A stretch of 64,000 nucleotides of DNA, taken from positions 1 to 64,000 of the forward strand of contig NZ_JAHKRO010000027.1 in assembly GCF_019396325.1 (NCBI RefSeq), read 5' to 3'. Made by a program: the position numbers and the translations under genes. The stretch's first letter is position 1; each line of letters opens with the position of its first letter. The notes under the pieces were generated by a model. That model was not told the DNA's origin. It worked only from the letters and a program-made list of their open reading frames with translations, and searched no databases. Of the stretch, positions 40,468-48,624 are shown one piece after another. Origin of the DNA: Nonomuraea ceibae (GTDB lineage Bacteria; Actinomycetota; Actinomycetes; Streptosporangiales; Streptosporangiaceae).

Positions 40468-41154
40468 TCAGTCCTGAGTATGATCCCCGAGGTCACTCTC
40501 ACCGGCGACCACCAGGCCGCATTCGTAGGCGAACACCGCCGCCTGCACCCGGTCCCGCAGGCCCAGCTTCGTCAGGATGCGGCTGACGTGCGTCTTGACC
40601 GTGTGCTCGGTGACCACGAGCGTGGCGGCGACCTCGGCGTTCGACAGGCCGCGGGCGACCAGCCTGAGCGTTTCGCGTTCCCGCTCGGTGAGCGCCTCCA
40701 GCCGTCCCGCCAGGCGCGGCATCGGGTCGTGGGCGGGCCGTCTGACCAGGCTCTCCAGCAGCCTGCGGGTGGCGGCGGGAGCCAGCAGCGCCTCACCGGC
40801 GGCGACGGTGCGCACCGCGTGCGCCAGCTCGTCGCGGCGGATGTCCTTGAGCAGGAAGCCGCTCGCGCCCGCGCGTACGGCGTCGTACACGTACTCGTCC
40901 AGGTCGAACATCGTCAGCACGAGCACCTTCGCGGAGGTGGTCGCGCAGATCTCACGGGTGGCCTCGATGCCGTTCCTGCCCGGCATCCGCACGTCCATCA
41001 GGACGACGTCCGGACGCAGCCGCCCGGCCAGCGCGATCGCCTCGTCGCCGTCCGCCGCCTCCCCCACCACCAGCATGTCCGGTTGAGCGCCGAGGATCAG
41101 GCCGAACCCGGCCCGGAAGAGATCCTGGTCGTCGGCGATGAGCACGCGCAGCAT
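40468..41154 (-). CDS. NarL/FixJ family response regulator
   Basis: A 228-residue protein. The receiver domain (residues 1-120) has the acidic pair D8-D9, the phosphorylation site D54 (VLMDVRMPG) and K in LLKDI. The C-terminal LuxR-type HTH is at residues 155-215 (LTERERETLRLVARGLSNAEV, in part, then EHTVKTHVSRIL). It follows the sensor kinase by 5 bases and surely pairs with it. The target is unknown; lnt follows immediately in the same direction. Confidence 0.93.
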   Translation of the reverse strand: MLRVLIADDQDLFRAGFGLILGAQPDMLVVGEAADGDEAIALAGRLRPDVVLMDVRMPGRNGIEATREICATTSAKVLVLTMFDLDEYVYDAVRAGASGFLLKDIRRDELAHAVRTVAAGEALLAPAATRRLLESLVRRPAHDPMPRLAGRLEALTERERETLRLVARGLSNAEVAATLVVTEHTVKTHVSRILTKLGLRDRVQAAVFAYECGLVVAGESDLGDHTQD

Positions 41155-41159
41155 GTGCG

Positions 41160-42257
41160 CTATTCAAGCGGAAAGACGGCCCTGACCACGTATCCGCCGG
41201 CTGGTCCCGGCCCGGCGGTGAGGGTCCCGCCGCACGCCGCCGCGCGTTCCCGCATGCCGATCAGGCCGTAGCCGCTGCCGCCTCGGGCCGGGCCGCCGCC
41301 CTTGTCGGCGAGCTCGACGACCAGCTCCTGCGCGGTCCATCGCAGTCGCAGCCGTACGGCGTCCACCCCCGCGTGCTTGCGCACGTTGGTGAGGGCTTCC
41401 TGGACGATCCGGTAGACGGCGGCTTCGAGGCCGGCGGGCACCGGCCGCCGCTCGCCCTCCACGGTGATGTCCACGTCCAGGCCGCTCCGCCCGGCCAGCG
41501 AGGCGAGCCCGTCCAGGCGCGGCTGCGCCGGCCCGAGGTCCTCCCCCGCCGGGACGGCCGAGGTGCGCAGGGCCGCGAGCAGGCCGCGCAGCTCGGTGAG
41601 CGCGCCCCTGCCGGTGTCGGCGATCGCGTCGAAGACGGCCTCGGCCCTGGGCGCGTCGCTCCGGACGACCACGGGCCCGGCCTCGGCCTGCACGACCATC
41701 AGCCCGACGGCGTGCGTGATGATGTCGTGCATGTCCCGGGCGATCCGCGCCCGCTCCTCGGCCACCGCGGCGACGTGCTCCTGTTCGAGGCGGCGTGCCC
41801 GCTCGGCCAGTTCCGCGGTACGTGACCGGCTCGCCCGCGCGCTGGTGCCGAGCGCGTACGCGGCCACGAAAGCGATGCCGACCAGGCGGAACGTCTCGCT
41901 GTCCTCCCCCGGCAGCGCCAGGGACACCCCGACGATGGCGGCGATCGCGGGGATCGCGGCCAGCCGCTGCCGCGCGGGGCTGCGGTCGGCGATGGTGTGG
42001 ACGGCGACCAGCGGGCCGAACGGCAGGAACGGCTTCTCCCAGAAGACCATGGCGCTCATCGCGGCGCCGACCAGCAGCGCCACCGTCATGGGTGCGCGCC
42101 TGCGCCAGTAGACGGGCGTGGAGGCGACCACGCCCAGGGCGACGATCCACCACGCCTTCGGGCCGGACACCAGCAGCGGGCCGAGGGTGGCCGCGGTGGT
42201 GACCGCCGCGATCACACCGTCGCCCCGCCGACCGGACAATCCACCGATCCAGGCCAT
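41160..42257 (-). CDS. Sensor histidine kinase (HisKA_3 type)
   Basis: A 365-residue protein. Four to five membrane helices occupy residues 15-140 with almost no outer loops, so it probably senses from within the membrane. The dimerisation/phosphoacceptor segment has H177 in ERARIARDMHDIITH. The HATPase domain (residues 265-362) has IVQEALTNVRKHA (N box) and GGSGYGLIGMRERA (G boxes). It is the partner of the downstream NarL-type regulator. Confidence 0.92.
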   Translation of the reverse strand: MAWIGGLSGRRGDGVIAAVTTAATLGPLLVSGPKAWWIVALGVVASTPVYWRRRAPMTVALLVGAAMSAMVFWEKPFLPFGPLVAVHTIADRSPARQRLAAIPAIAAIVGVSLALPGEDSETFRLVGIAFVAAYALGTSARASRSRTAELAERARRLEQEHVAAVAEERARIARDMHDIITHAVGLMVVQAEAGPVVVRSDAPRAEAVFDAIADTGRGALTELRGLLAALRTSAVPAGEDLGPAQPRLDGLASLAGRSGLDVDITVEGERRPVPAGLEAAVYRIVQEALTNVRKHAGVDAVRLRLRWTAQELVVELADKGGGPARGGSGYGLIGMRERAAACGGTLTAGPGPAGGYVVRAVFPLE

Positions 42258-42337
42258 CAGCCCATTATCGATCCCGAGCGAACGCCCGCGGAAATGAACC
42301 GAGCACGGGCCTGCGGCTCCTGTGTGATCATTGGCGA

Positions 42338-42772
42338 GTGCGACCTACGGGTAAGCCCTCCCGGCCATCCGTTCTGAAATGGGTGCTCATCGGGGCGGCC
42401 ATCGGCGCCGCGCCTTTCCTCCTGCTGTACGCCGTCGTGGCGGTCCCCCAGTGGATCACCGATCATCGCTTGGCGAGCTTCGAGGAGCGAGCCCTCGAAC
42501 ATCCGATGCCGCCGGGCACGACGTTCGCCGGGTCCGAACCTCAGGAGCCCCTGAACGGGGACTCCGGCGACTGCTGGGTCGGCTTCACCTTCAACCTCCG
42601 CACCGAACGCCCGCCCGAGGAGATCAAGCGCTACTACGAGGCGGCTCCCTTCATGCGGGCTGACACGCACTTCTCCGAGCCGAGCGTCATCGTCCTGCAG
42701 AAGTCCGCCGGCCACGTGTCGGTCGCCGTCGATATGATTTCCTCCGGCACCTGGGACCTCCGCTGCTGGTGA
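42338..42772 (+). CDS. Single-helix membrane protein of unknown function
   Basis: A 144-residue protein from GTG 42338. One membrane helix (residues 13-40: VLKWVLIGAAIGAAPFLLLYAV, in part) follows a basic N-terminus. About 100 extracytoplasmic residues hold two Cys (DCWVG and the last LRCW). A Shine-Dalgarno is not evident, so translation may be leaderless. I do not recognise the family. It is divergent from the sensor kinase gene. Confidence 0.6.
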   Translation: MRPTGKPSRPSVLKWVLIGAAIGAAPFLLLYAVVAVPQWITDHRLASFEERALEHPMPPGTTFAGSEPQEPLNGDSGDCWVGFTFNLRTERPPEEIKRYYEAAPFMRADTHFSEPSVIVLQKSAGHVSVAVDMISSGTWDLRCW

Positions 42773-42879
42773 ACGCATCGCGCGGCCGTGGCCCCGTACC
42801 GGCAAGTCACCGATGATTTCGCGCCCTGGCGGAGGTCTTCACCTTCGACCTTCCTGACCGACCTGACGCGAGGACTCCT

Positions 42880-43572
42880 GTGACTGACGAGAAAAGGCCG
42901 TCCGACATGACCGATCCGGCACCGGAAGCACGCGGCAGCCGCGCGGCTGACCTCTGGCCGCTGGTGCGTGCCGAACGAGCGGCTCTGGCGGGCGACCTGG
43001 CGGGACTGACCGCCGAGCAGTGGGAGACGCCGTCGTTGTGTGCCGGGTTGACGGTGCGGGAGGTGCTGGCGCACCTCACCGCAGGGGCGAGCCTCAACGG
43101 CGTGCGGTGGCTGGCGGGGGTGATCCGCTACCGGTTCGACTTCGACAAGCAGGTCGCCATGCGGCTGGCCGAGCAGCTGGGCGCGACCACGGGGGAGACG
43201 CATGACAGGTTCCGCCGCGTCATCACGAGCACCACCAAGCCGCCGCTCCCGGTCATCGCGATGCTGGGTGAGACGGTCGTGCATGCCGAGGACATCCGGC
43301 GGCCGCTGGGCATTCGCCACGACTACCCGATCGAGACCCTCACCCGGGTGGCCGAGTACTACCAGGGCTCGGACCTGGTCGTCGCCGCCAAGAGACGGAT
43401 CACCGGCCTGCGGCTCGTCGCCACCGACGGCCCTTTCGCCACGGGCTCCGGCCCGCTGGTGTCCGGCACCACGCTGGCGCTGGTGATGGCCACGACCGGA
43501 CGCTCGGTGTTCTGCGACGAACTTGACGGCGACGGCGTCGACATCCTGCGCGACCGGCGCGACATGACCTGA
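42880..43572 (+). CDS. Maleylpyruvate isomerase family mycothiol-dependent enzyme
   Basis: A 230-residue DinB/MDMPI-fold protein. The N-terminal four-helix domain has LAGLTAEQWETPSLCAGLTV followed by REVLAHLTAG (His ligand position), and MLGETVVHAEDIRRPLG carries the second conserved His-x-x-Asp. The C-terminal small domain (TGLRLVATDG, VSGTTLALVMATTGR) is the MDMPI_C part. The family uses mycothiol as cofactor for isomerisation or transfer. GTG 42880 has GAGGA 5 bases before it; ATG 42907 is an alternative. No partner gene reveals the substrate. Confidence 0.88.
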   Translation: MTDEKRPSDMTDPAPEARGSRAADLWPLVRAERAALAGDLAGLTAEQWETPSLCAGLTVREVLAHLTAGASLNGVRWLAGVIRYRFDFDKQVAMRLAEQLGATTGETHDRFRRVITSTTKPPLPVIAMLGETVVHAEDIRRPLGIRHDYPIETLTRVAEYYQGSDLVVAAKRRITGLRLVATDGPFATGSGPLVSGTTLALVMATTGRSVFCDELDGDGVDILRDRRDMT

Positions 43573-43890
43573 CCCGGGGTCCGGCGGTCACGGCAGGTTG
43601 CCCAGGGCGTACCGGGTGGCGCTCCGCCTGCGCCTCGCTCGGCAGCGTGCACGGATCCACCTGCACCACCGCCGTCCCCCCTGCCAGGCGGTGCGGACGG
43701 CGTCCCACCGGCGGACGTACTGAGGACGGCCGTGCCGCCGGGCCCTCCAGCACCGCCCGGGGCCGCCCGCAGCAGAACCCCGCCCGTCACCAGCGCCGCC
43801 GCCGCGCAGCCGCTCCGGGGCGATGTAGCCGGGCGAGCCCGAGCGGGTGAGCGTCGCCTGCCCCTCGACGATGGCGATGCCGAAGGTCAG
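43573..43890 (-). pseudogene. Relic of a Ser/Thr protein kinase
   Basis: From 43890 leftwards one frame reads LTFGIAIVEG, QATLTRSGS and PGYIAPERLRG. This is the activation loop and APE motif of an STPK (normally TDFGIA ... GSPGYMAPERL). The DFG Asp is missing, nothing like the N-lobe lies upstream (the hydrolase gene occupies that place), and the sequence after the APE motif is low complexity with several frame changes. It explains the 314-base gap between genes. Confidence 0.5.
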
Positions 43891-44669
43891 GGCAGAAGCC
43901 GTTGAACATCCTGAAAAATCCGCTCGGTGGCGGCGATCGCCGCCTCGTCGAGATTCTGGATGAAGCCGTGCTCCAGGCCCTCCTCCCGCCTGCTTGTCAC
44001 CGCGACACCGGCTTCGCGCAGCCGCCCGGCATAGGCTTCGCCCTCGTCACGCAGGGGGTCCCGCTCGGCGGTGATCACCACGGCGGGCGGCAGGCCGTGC
44101 AGGCTGGGCGCGCTCAAGGGGCTCGCGGCCGGGTCGGCGGGGTCGGGCGTCCAGCAGGAGATCGCCTCGCGCAGGAACGCCGGGTCGAGCCCCCACCCGC
44201 CCTGCTCCCGGACGCTCGCCGACGCGAGCGTGAGATCGGTGTTCGGGCAGATGAGCACCTGCGCGGCGGGCAGCGGCTCCCCGGCGTCGCGCAGCCGCAG
44301 GCAGGCCATCGTGGCCAGGTAGCCGCCGGCGCTGTCCCCGGCGACGGCCCACGGCTTCGCCCAGCGCAGCACCTCGACCGCGTCGTCGATCGCCGCCGGG
44401 TAGGGGTGCTCGGGTGCGAGCCGATAGTCGACGGCCAGCACCTCCACGTCGCAGGCGGCGGCGATCCGGCGGCAGGCGCGATCGTGGCTGTCGAGGTCGC
44501 CCAGTATGAACGCGCCGCCGTGCAGGAACACGATCATCGGCCGGGGCCCGTCGGCCGGCCGGTAGTGGCGCAGCCTCAGCCTGCCGGGGCCGCTCAGGTC
44601 GCTGACGTGCGGCAGGTCGGGTCCGGGGACGCGGGTACGCGGAGCGCGCAACGCATTGAGATCAAGCAC
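43887..44669 (-). CDS. Alpha/beta hydrolase, hormone-sensitive lipase family
   Basis: A 260-residue protein with GTG start at 44669 and GAGGAAGGA upstream. LHGGAF is the HGGG-type oxyanion motif, GDSAGG (residues about 111-116) holds the nucleophile Ser, ERDPLRDEG the acid and LEHGFIQ the His. These define the HSL family (bacterial esterases of short acyl chains). It follows the beta-lactamase-family hydrolase genes on the same strand and may be cotranscribed with them (71-base gap). Confidence 0.9.
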   Translation of the reverse strand: MLDLNALRAPRTRVPGPDLPHVSDLSGPGRLRLRHYRPADGPRPMIVFLHGGAFILGDLDSHDRACRRIAAACDVEVLAVDYRLAPEHPYPAAIDDAVEVLRWAKPWAVAGDSAGGYLATMACLRLRDAGEPLPAAQVLICPNTDLTLASASVREQGGWGLDPAFLREAISCWTPDPADPAASPLSAPSLHGLPPAVVITAERDPLRDEGEAYAGRLREAGVAVTSRREEGLEHGFIQNLDEAAIAATERIFQDVQRLLP

Positions 44670-44740
44670 AGCCTGACATCCTTCCTCATCGGCTGAGTCA
44701 CGGAGGGCACGGGTCTCCTGGATGCCACCGGTGTCCCGGT

Positions 44741-45856
44741 CTAGCCGATCGCGCGCAGCACTGCGGCGATGAGCCGGTGGTTCTCCAGCGCTCCGCCACC
44801 TCCGCCGGCGGCGAAGCGGTTGCGCGTGTAGCTGTAGGCGATCCCGTGGTGGGGGTCGGCGAACGACTGGGCGCCCACGGCGCCGCTGTGCCCGAACGCG
44901 CCGGTGCCGAGCTGGGGATAGCGAACCCCTTGGGCCTCGAAGCCCAGGAGGAAGTGGTCGGGCTCACCGGTGACCAGGTCGGCGCCGGTCGAGTGTGGTC
45001 CGGTGAACTCGGCCAGGGTCTCAGGGGTCAGCAACGGCGGCCGGCCGTCGACCTCGGAGATGGCCGCGGCGTAGAGCGTCGCCAGGCCGCGGGCGTTGCC
45101 CACGCTCCCCGAGGAGGTGGGGCCCAGCGCGCGCACGGACCGGGTGTTGGCGAATTCCACCAGGTCGGTCGGCGGGGTGGCGTTGAGGTTGAAGGCGATC
45201 CCCGTCAGGCTGTCCGGCGCGGGAGCGCGCTGCCCGTCGTCACGCGCCGGCCGTACCGGCACGTAACGCGGCTCCAGGGCCTCGGGCAGCCCCAGGTAGA
45301 AGTCCAGGTCGTACGGGGTGCGCACCCGCTCGGCGTAGATCTCCTGGATCGACCGGCCGGTCACCCGGCGCACCACCTCGCCGATGAGCGCGCCGATGAC
45401 GAAGGCGTGGTAGCCGTACGCGCTCCCAGGCCGCCAGTAGGGCCTCTGCGCGGCCAGCCGCAGGGCGAGCAGCCGGTCGTCGGTCAGCTCCGCCGCGCTG
45501 AAGCCGCCGTCCACGCCGATCAGCCCCGCACGGTGGCCGAGCAGGTCTCGGAGGGTGAGGTCGTTCTTGCCCGCCGCGGCGAACTCCGGCCAGTGCGCGG
45601 CCACGGCCTGGTCCAGGTGCAGCACGCCGTCCTGGACCAGCAGCGCGACGACCAGGTAGGCCGCGCCCTTGCCGGACGAGTACAGCGCGAACAGGGATTC
45701 GCCGCGCACTCCCGGCCCGGCCCACAGGTCCACCACCTGCCGGCCGGCCAGCCGTACGGCGAGCTGCGCGCCCAGCCCGGGTTCGGCGGTGACGACTGCG
45801 GCGAACTCGTCCCTGACGTTCTCGAAGCCGTCGGCGACGGTGCCTGTGACCGTCAT
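44741..45856 (-). CDS. Serine hydrolase, class C beta-lactamase family (EstB-like)
   Basis: A 371-residue protein. ATG 45856 is 10 bases from AAGGAG; the GTG at 45865 is too close to it. The S60-S-G-K63 motif (LYSSGKG), Tyr in YGYHAF and a late HSG triplet (GHSGAVG) form the active site. No signal peptide is found, so it is a cytoplasmic esterase/EstB-type enzyme rather than a penicillin-binding protein. It is followed by the HSL-type hydrolase and preceded by another serine hydrolase on the same strand. Confidence 0.9.
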   Translation of the reverse strand: MTVTGTVADGFENVRDEFAAVVTAEPGLGAQLAVRLAGRQVVDLWAGPGVRGESLFALYSSGKGAAYLVVALLVQDGVLHLDQAVAAHWPEFAAAGKNDLTLRDLLGHRAGLIGVDGGFSAAELTDDRLLALRLAAQRPYWRPGSAYGYHAFVIGALIGEVVRRVTGRSIQEIYAERVRTPYDLDFYLGLPEALEPRYVPVRPARDDGQRAPAPDSLTGIAFNLNATPPTDLVEFANTRSVRALGPTSSGSVGNARGLATLYAAAISEVDGRPPLLTPETLAEFTGPHSTGADLVTGEPDHFLLGFEAQGVRYPQLGTGAFGHSGAVGAQSFADPHHGIAYSYTRNRFAAGGGGGALENHRLIAAVLRAIG

Positions 45857-45945
45857 GGTGTCCACTCTCCTTCACCTGGCCTTGGCGACATTGAGGTGCC
45901 CTGACCGCTGGCGCAGACCAGCGGTCAGGGTGATCGAGGCGCCGG

Positions 45946-47454
45946 CTACTGAGCCGATCCGGCCTGGCCGCTGCCGAACACCTCGGCGACCAGACGCTGC
46001 GTCGCCTGCTGGAATGCCGCGCCCACGGACATGTCGGCGTCGTCCACGTAGTTCAGCGCGGCGGTCAACGTCCTGCCCCCGTCAGGTGTGCCGTACATCA
46101 GGGCCGCGTGGCCCGCCATGCCGCCGTTGTGCGTGATGACCTTGCCGCCGCCCGGCGTCTCCTGGACGAACACGCCCAGGCCGTAGCCGGCCTTGGACTC
46201 CGGCGTGCACATCTCGGCCAGCAGTTCGGCCGGCAGCAGCTTGCCGCCCAGCAGCGCGGTGACGAACGTCTGCAGGTCTCGGATGGTGGAGATCATGTCG
46301 CCGCCGCTGGAGATCCAGGAGGGGTTGTGCCGGGTGACGTCGACCGTCCGGGCCTGGCCGTCCTCCTCGTAGCGGTAGTAGGCGTGCGCGTGCGGGGCGG
46401 GGATGTCCTGCTCGGTGGTCGGCTGGACGGTGCCCGTCAGGCCGAGAGGCCCCAGGACGAGGCGCCGCATCTCCTCGGCGACCGAGCGGCCGGTGACCTT
46501 CTCGATCAGCAGCCTGGCCAGCACATAGTTGGTGTTGGAATAGCTCCAGTCGGTGCCCGGCTCGAACCTCGCCGGCTTGGTCAGCGCCAGTCGTACGAGC
46601 TCCTCCGGCCGGTAGCTGTGGAACCGGTTGTCCACCCACGCCTTGCCAGCGGGGGTGGCGGGGATCCCCGCCACGAACGTGCCGTCCTCGAAGTACTCGC
46701 CGGTGAAGTTGAACACCCCGCTGGTGTGCTGCAGCAGCATCCGCACGGTGATCCGCCGGTCCAGCCCGAACTCGGGCAGATAGTCGTCCACCGGGGTGTC
46801 CAGGGCGATCTTGCCCTCGGCCACCAGTTGCAGCACCACGGTGGCGGTGAACGTCTTGGTGTTGCTGCCGATCCGGACATGCCCGTCGATCGGCGGCGCT
46901 TCGGTCCCGGCGAGCTCGCCCGCCCCGGCGCTGCCTGCCCATTCGCCTTGCTCGTCACGCACCCGCAGCGTCACTCCGACGAAACCGGAGTCGACCATCT
47001 CCTGGATGAGCTTCTGCAACTCCGGGCGATCCTGGCCGGGCGGCGTGGCCGGAGCGGCGTCCAGAGCTGCGGTGATCTTGCGGGCCATCTCTGCCACGGT
47101 GGGGCTGGGCTCGCCCCGGTGGGTGCGGGCGGCTGCCTCGACGGCGACGAGGACGGTGCGGCGGAAGTTGCCGGCCTCTGCCGCGGTCTGCTCCTTCAGC
47201 AGGCTCATGGAGGCGTTCAGGGCCGGCAGCACCTGATCGGCCAGCTCGGCCACGGACCTGCCGTACTTCACACCCTTGGGCGCCTTGGCGAGCACGTGCC
47301 CGACCAGCCCGGTCGCGGAGGTCAGGGCGAGGGAACCGTCGGTCCCGGCCTGGTGCGCCGAGCCGGCGGCGCCGGCGGCGGACATCAGCGAGACGGCGCC
47401 CCACGCGGCGATCCGCAGGGTGTTCTTGTCCTGCTCGGTAAGGGTGATGGACAT
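45946..47454 (-). CDS. Serine hydrolase with an extra N-terminal helical domain
   Basis: A 502-residue protein from ATG 47454 (AAGGAG about 10 bases upstream). Residues 145-490 form a D-Ala-D-Ala carboxypeptidase/class C beta-lactamase domain: S197-N-T-K200, Y305-S-N307 and H442-N-G444. Residues 1-135 form an Ala-rich helical domain starting SITLTEQDKNTLRIAAWGAV, which I recall as a stand-alone hypothetical protein in other actinomycetes. No signal peptide is visible, so the enzyme would be cytoplasmic despite its cell-wall-type fold. It follows the FAD monooxygenase gene by 32 bases. Confidence 0.85.
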   Translation of the reverse strand: MSITLTEQDKNTLRIAAWGAVSLMSAAGAAGSAHQAGTDGSLALTSATGLVGHVLAKAPKGVKYGRSVAELADQVLPALNASMSLLKEQTAAEAGNFRRTVLVAVEAAARTHRGEPSPTVAEMARKITAALDAAPATPPGQDRPELQKLIQEMVDSGFVGVTLRVRDEQGEWAGSAGAGELAGTEAPPIDGHVRIGSNTKTFTATVVLQLVAEGKIALDTPVDDYLPEFGLDRRITVRMLLQHTSGVFNFTGEYFEDGTFVAGIPATPAGKAWVDNRFHSYRPEELVRLALTKPARFEPGTDWSYSNTNYVLARLLIEKVTGRSVAEEMRRLVLGPLGLTGTVQPTTEQDIPAPHAHAYYRYEEDGQARTVDVTRHNPSWISSGGDMISTIRDLQTFVTALLGGKLLPAELLAEMCTPESKAGYGLGVFVQETPGGGKVITHNGGMAGHAALMYGTPDGGRTLTAALNYVDDADMSVGAAFQQATQRLVAEVFGSGQAGSAQ

Positions 47455-47486
47455 GATGGTGTGCTCCTTCGATGCGTTACGGAAAA

Positions 47487-48554
47487 TCAATGGGATGGGC
47501 GGATGGTGCAGCCGAACGCCTTCGCCGCCTCTGCGCCCTTGACCTGGTTCTCGGTGACGTAGGGGCGTAGTTCACGTTCGTAGGCGGGGAACGCGACGGT
47601 GTGGTCGCCGTCCGTCTCCACCAGGCGGGCCGCCAGCAGGCGGGCCCCGATCAGGGCCTGGGAGGCGCCCATGCCCGCCATCGGCGCCGCGCAGTAGCCG
47701 GCGTCGCCGACGAGGACGACGCGGCCGTGTGACCAACGGTCCATGACGATCTGGCAGGCGGAGAAGAAGGAGAAGTCGCGAGCCAGCCGCATCTCCTCCA
47801 GCAGCCGTGGCACCAGCCATCGCGTGCCTGCGAAGCGCTCGCGGACCAGGCGTTCCTTCGAGCCGCGGCCGAGCCTGTCCACGTCGGCCGAAGCGGTGGC
47901 GAACGACAGGCTCACGGTCATCCTGCCGGGGTCGCCGCAGCTGAACACGTGGACGGCCCTGCCTGGCCCGCTGTACAGCAGGCCCTCGTGGTCGAGGCCC
48001 GGCCGGTTGGCCGTGGTGAACCCGACACCCGACATGCCCAGGTGCTGGACGAAGTCGCGGTCGGGACCGAAGACGTGGCGGCGAACGCCGGAGTGGACGC
48101 CGTCGGCGCCGACCACCAGGTCGAACCTGCGCCCGGCCGCCCGTTCGAACTCGACGCTGACGCCGTCCTCGCCCTGGTCGATCGCGGTGATCGAGTCGTT
48201 GAAGACGTAGCAGACGTCGTCGGCGGTGATGCTGTGCAGGATGCGCGTCACATCGGGCTTGAGCACCGTCAGGTCGCCGGCGAGCGTCTCCCCGGGAACC
48301 TCACCGATCCGCTTCCCGTCACCGTCGACGAGCGTGATCGCTCCCAGTCCCGTGGCGTGATCGCGCATCTGCGACAGCAGACCCATGCCGTCCAGGACGC
48401 CGATCGCCTGCCCGCGGAAGTCGACCGCGTACCCGGTGCCGTGCAACGCGGCGGCGCGCTCCACCACGGTCACCGCGTAGCCCTGCCCGTGCAGCCAGTA
48501 CGCCAGCGACATGCCCGCGACACCCGCACCTGAGATCAGCGCGTCTCCGCTCAT
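47487..48554 (-). CDS. FAD-dependent monooxygenase (PHBH fold)
   Basis: A 355-residue protein from ATG 48554 with AGGAGG 5 bases upstream. ISGAGVAGMSLAYWL is the N-terminal FAD motif, VVGADGVHSGVRR the DG motif and LVGDAGYCAAPMAGMGAS the second FAD motif. The GYC variant is shared with the enzyme at 61.8-63.1 kb, so these two belong to one subgroup, distinct from that at 30 kb. Such enzymes can inactivate or tailor antibiotics. It is divergent from the AfsR/SARP gene and heads a run of hydrolase genes. Confidence 0.9.
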   Translation of the reverse strand: MSGDALISGAGVAGMSLAYWLHGQGYAVTVVERAAALHGTGYAVDFRGQAIGVLDGMGLLSQMRDHATGLGAITLVDGDGKRIGEVPGETLAGDLTVLKPDVTRILHSITADDVCYVFNDSITAIDQGEDGVSVEFERAAGRRFDLVVGADGVHSGVRRHVFGPDRDFVQHLGMSGVGFTTANRPGLDHEGLLYSGPGRAVHVFSCGDPGRMTVSLSFATASADVDRLGRGSKERLVRERFAGTRWLVPRLLEEMRLARDFSFFSACQIVMDRWSHGRVVLVGDAGYCAAPMAGMGASQALIGARLLAARLVETDGDHTVAFPAYERELRPYVTENQVKGAEAAKAFGCTIRPSH

Positions 48555-48624
48555 GTGTCCTCCTGTCCTGTACGTGCCGCGGCCTGGAGAAATACTGAGC
48601 GAGGGCGTTGATACATTCGCCCAT

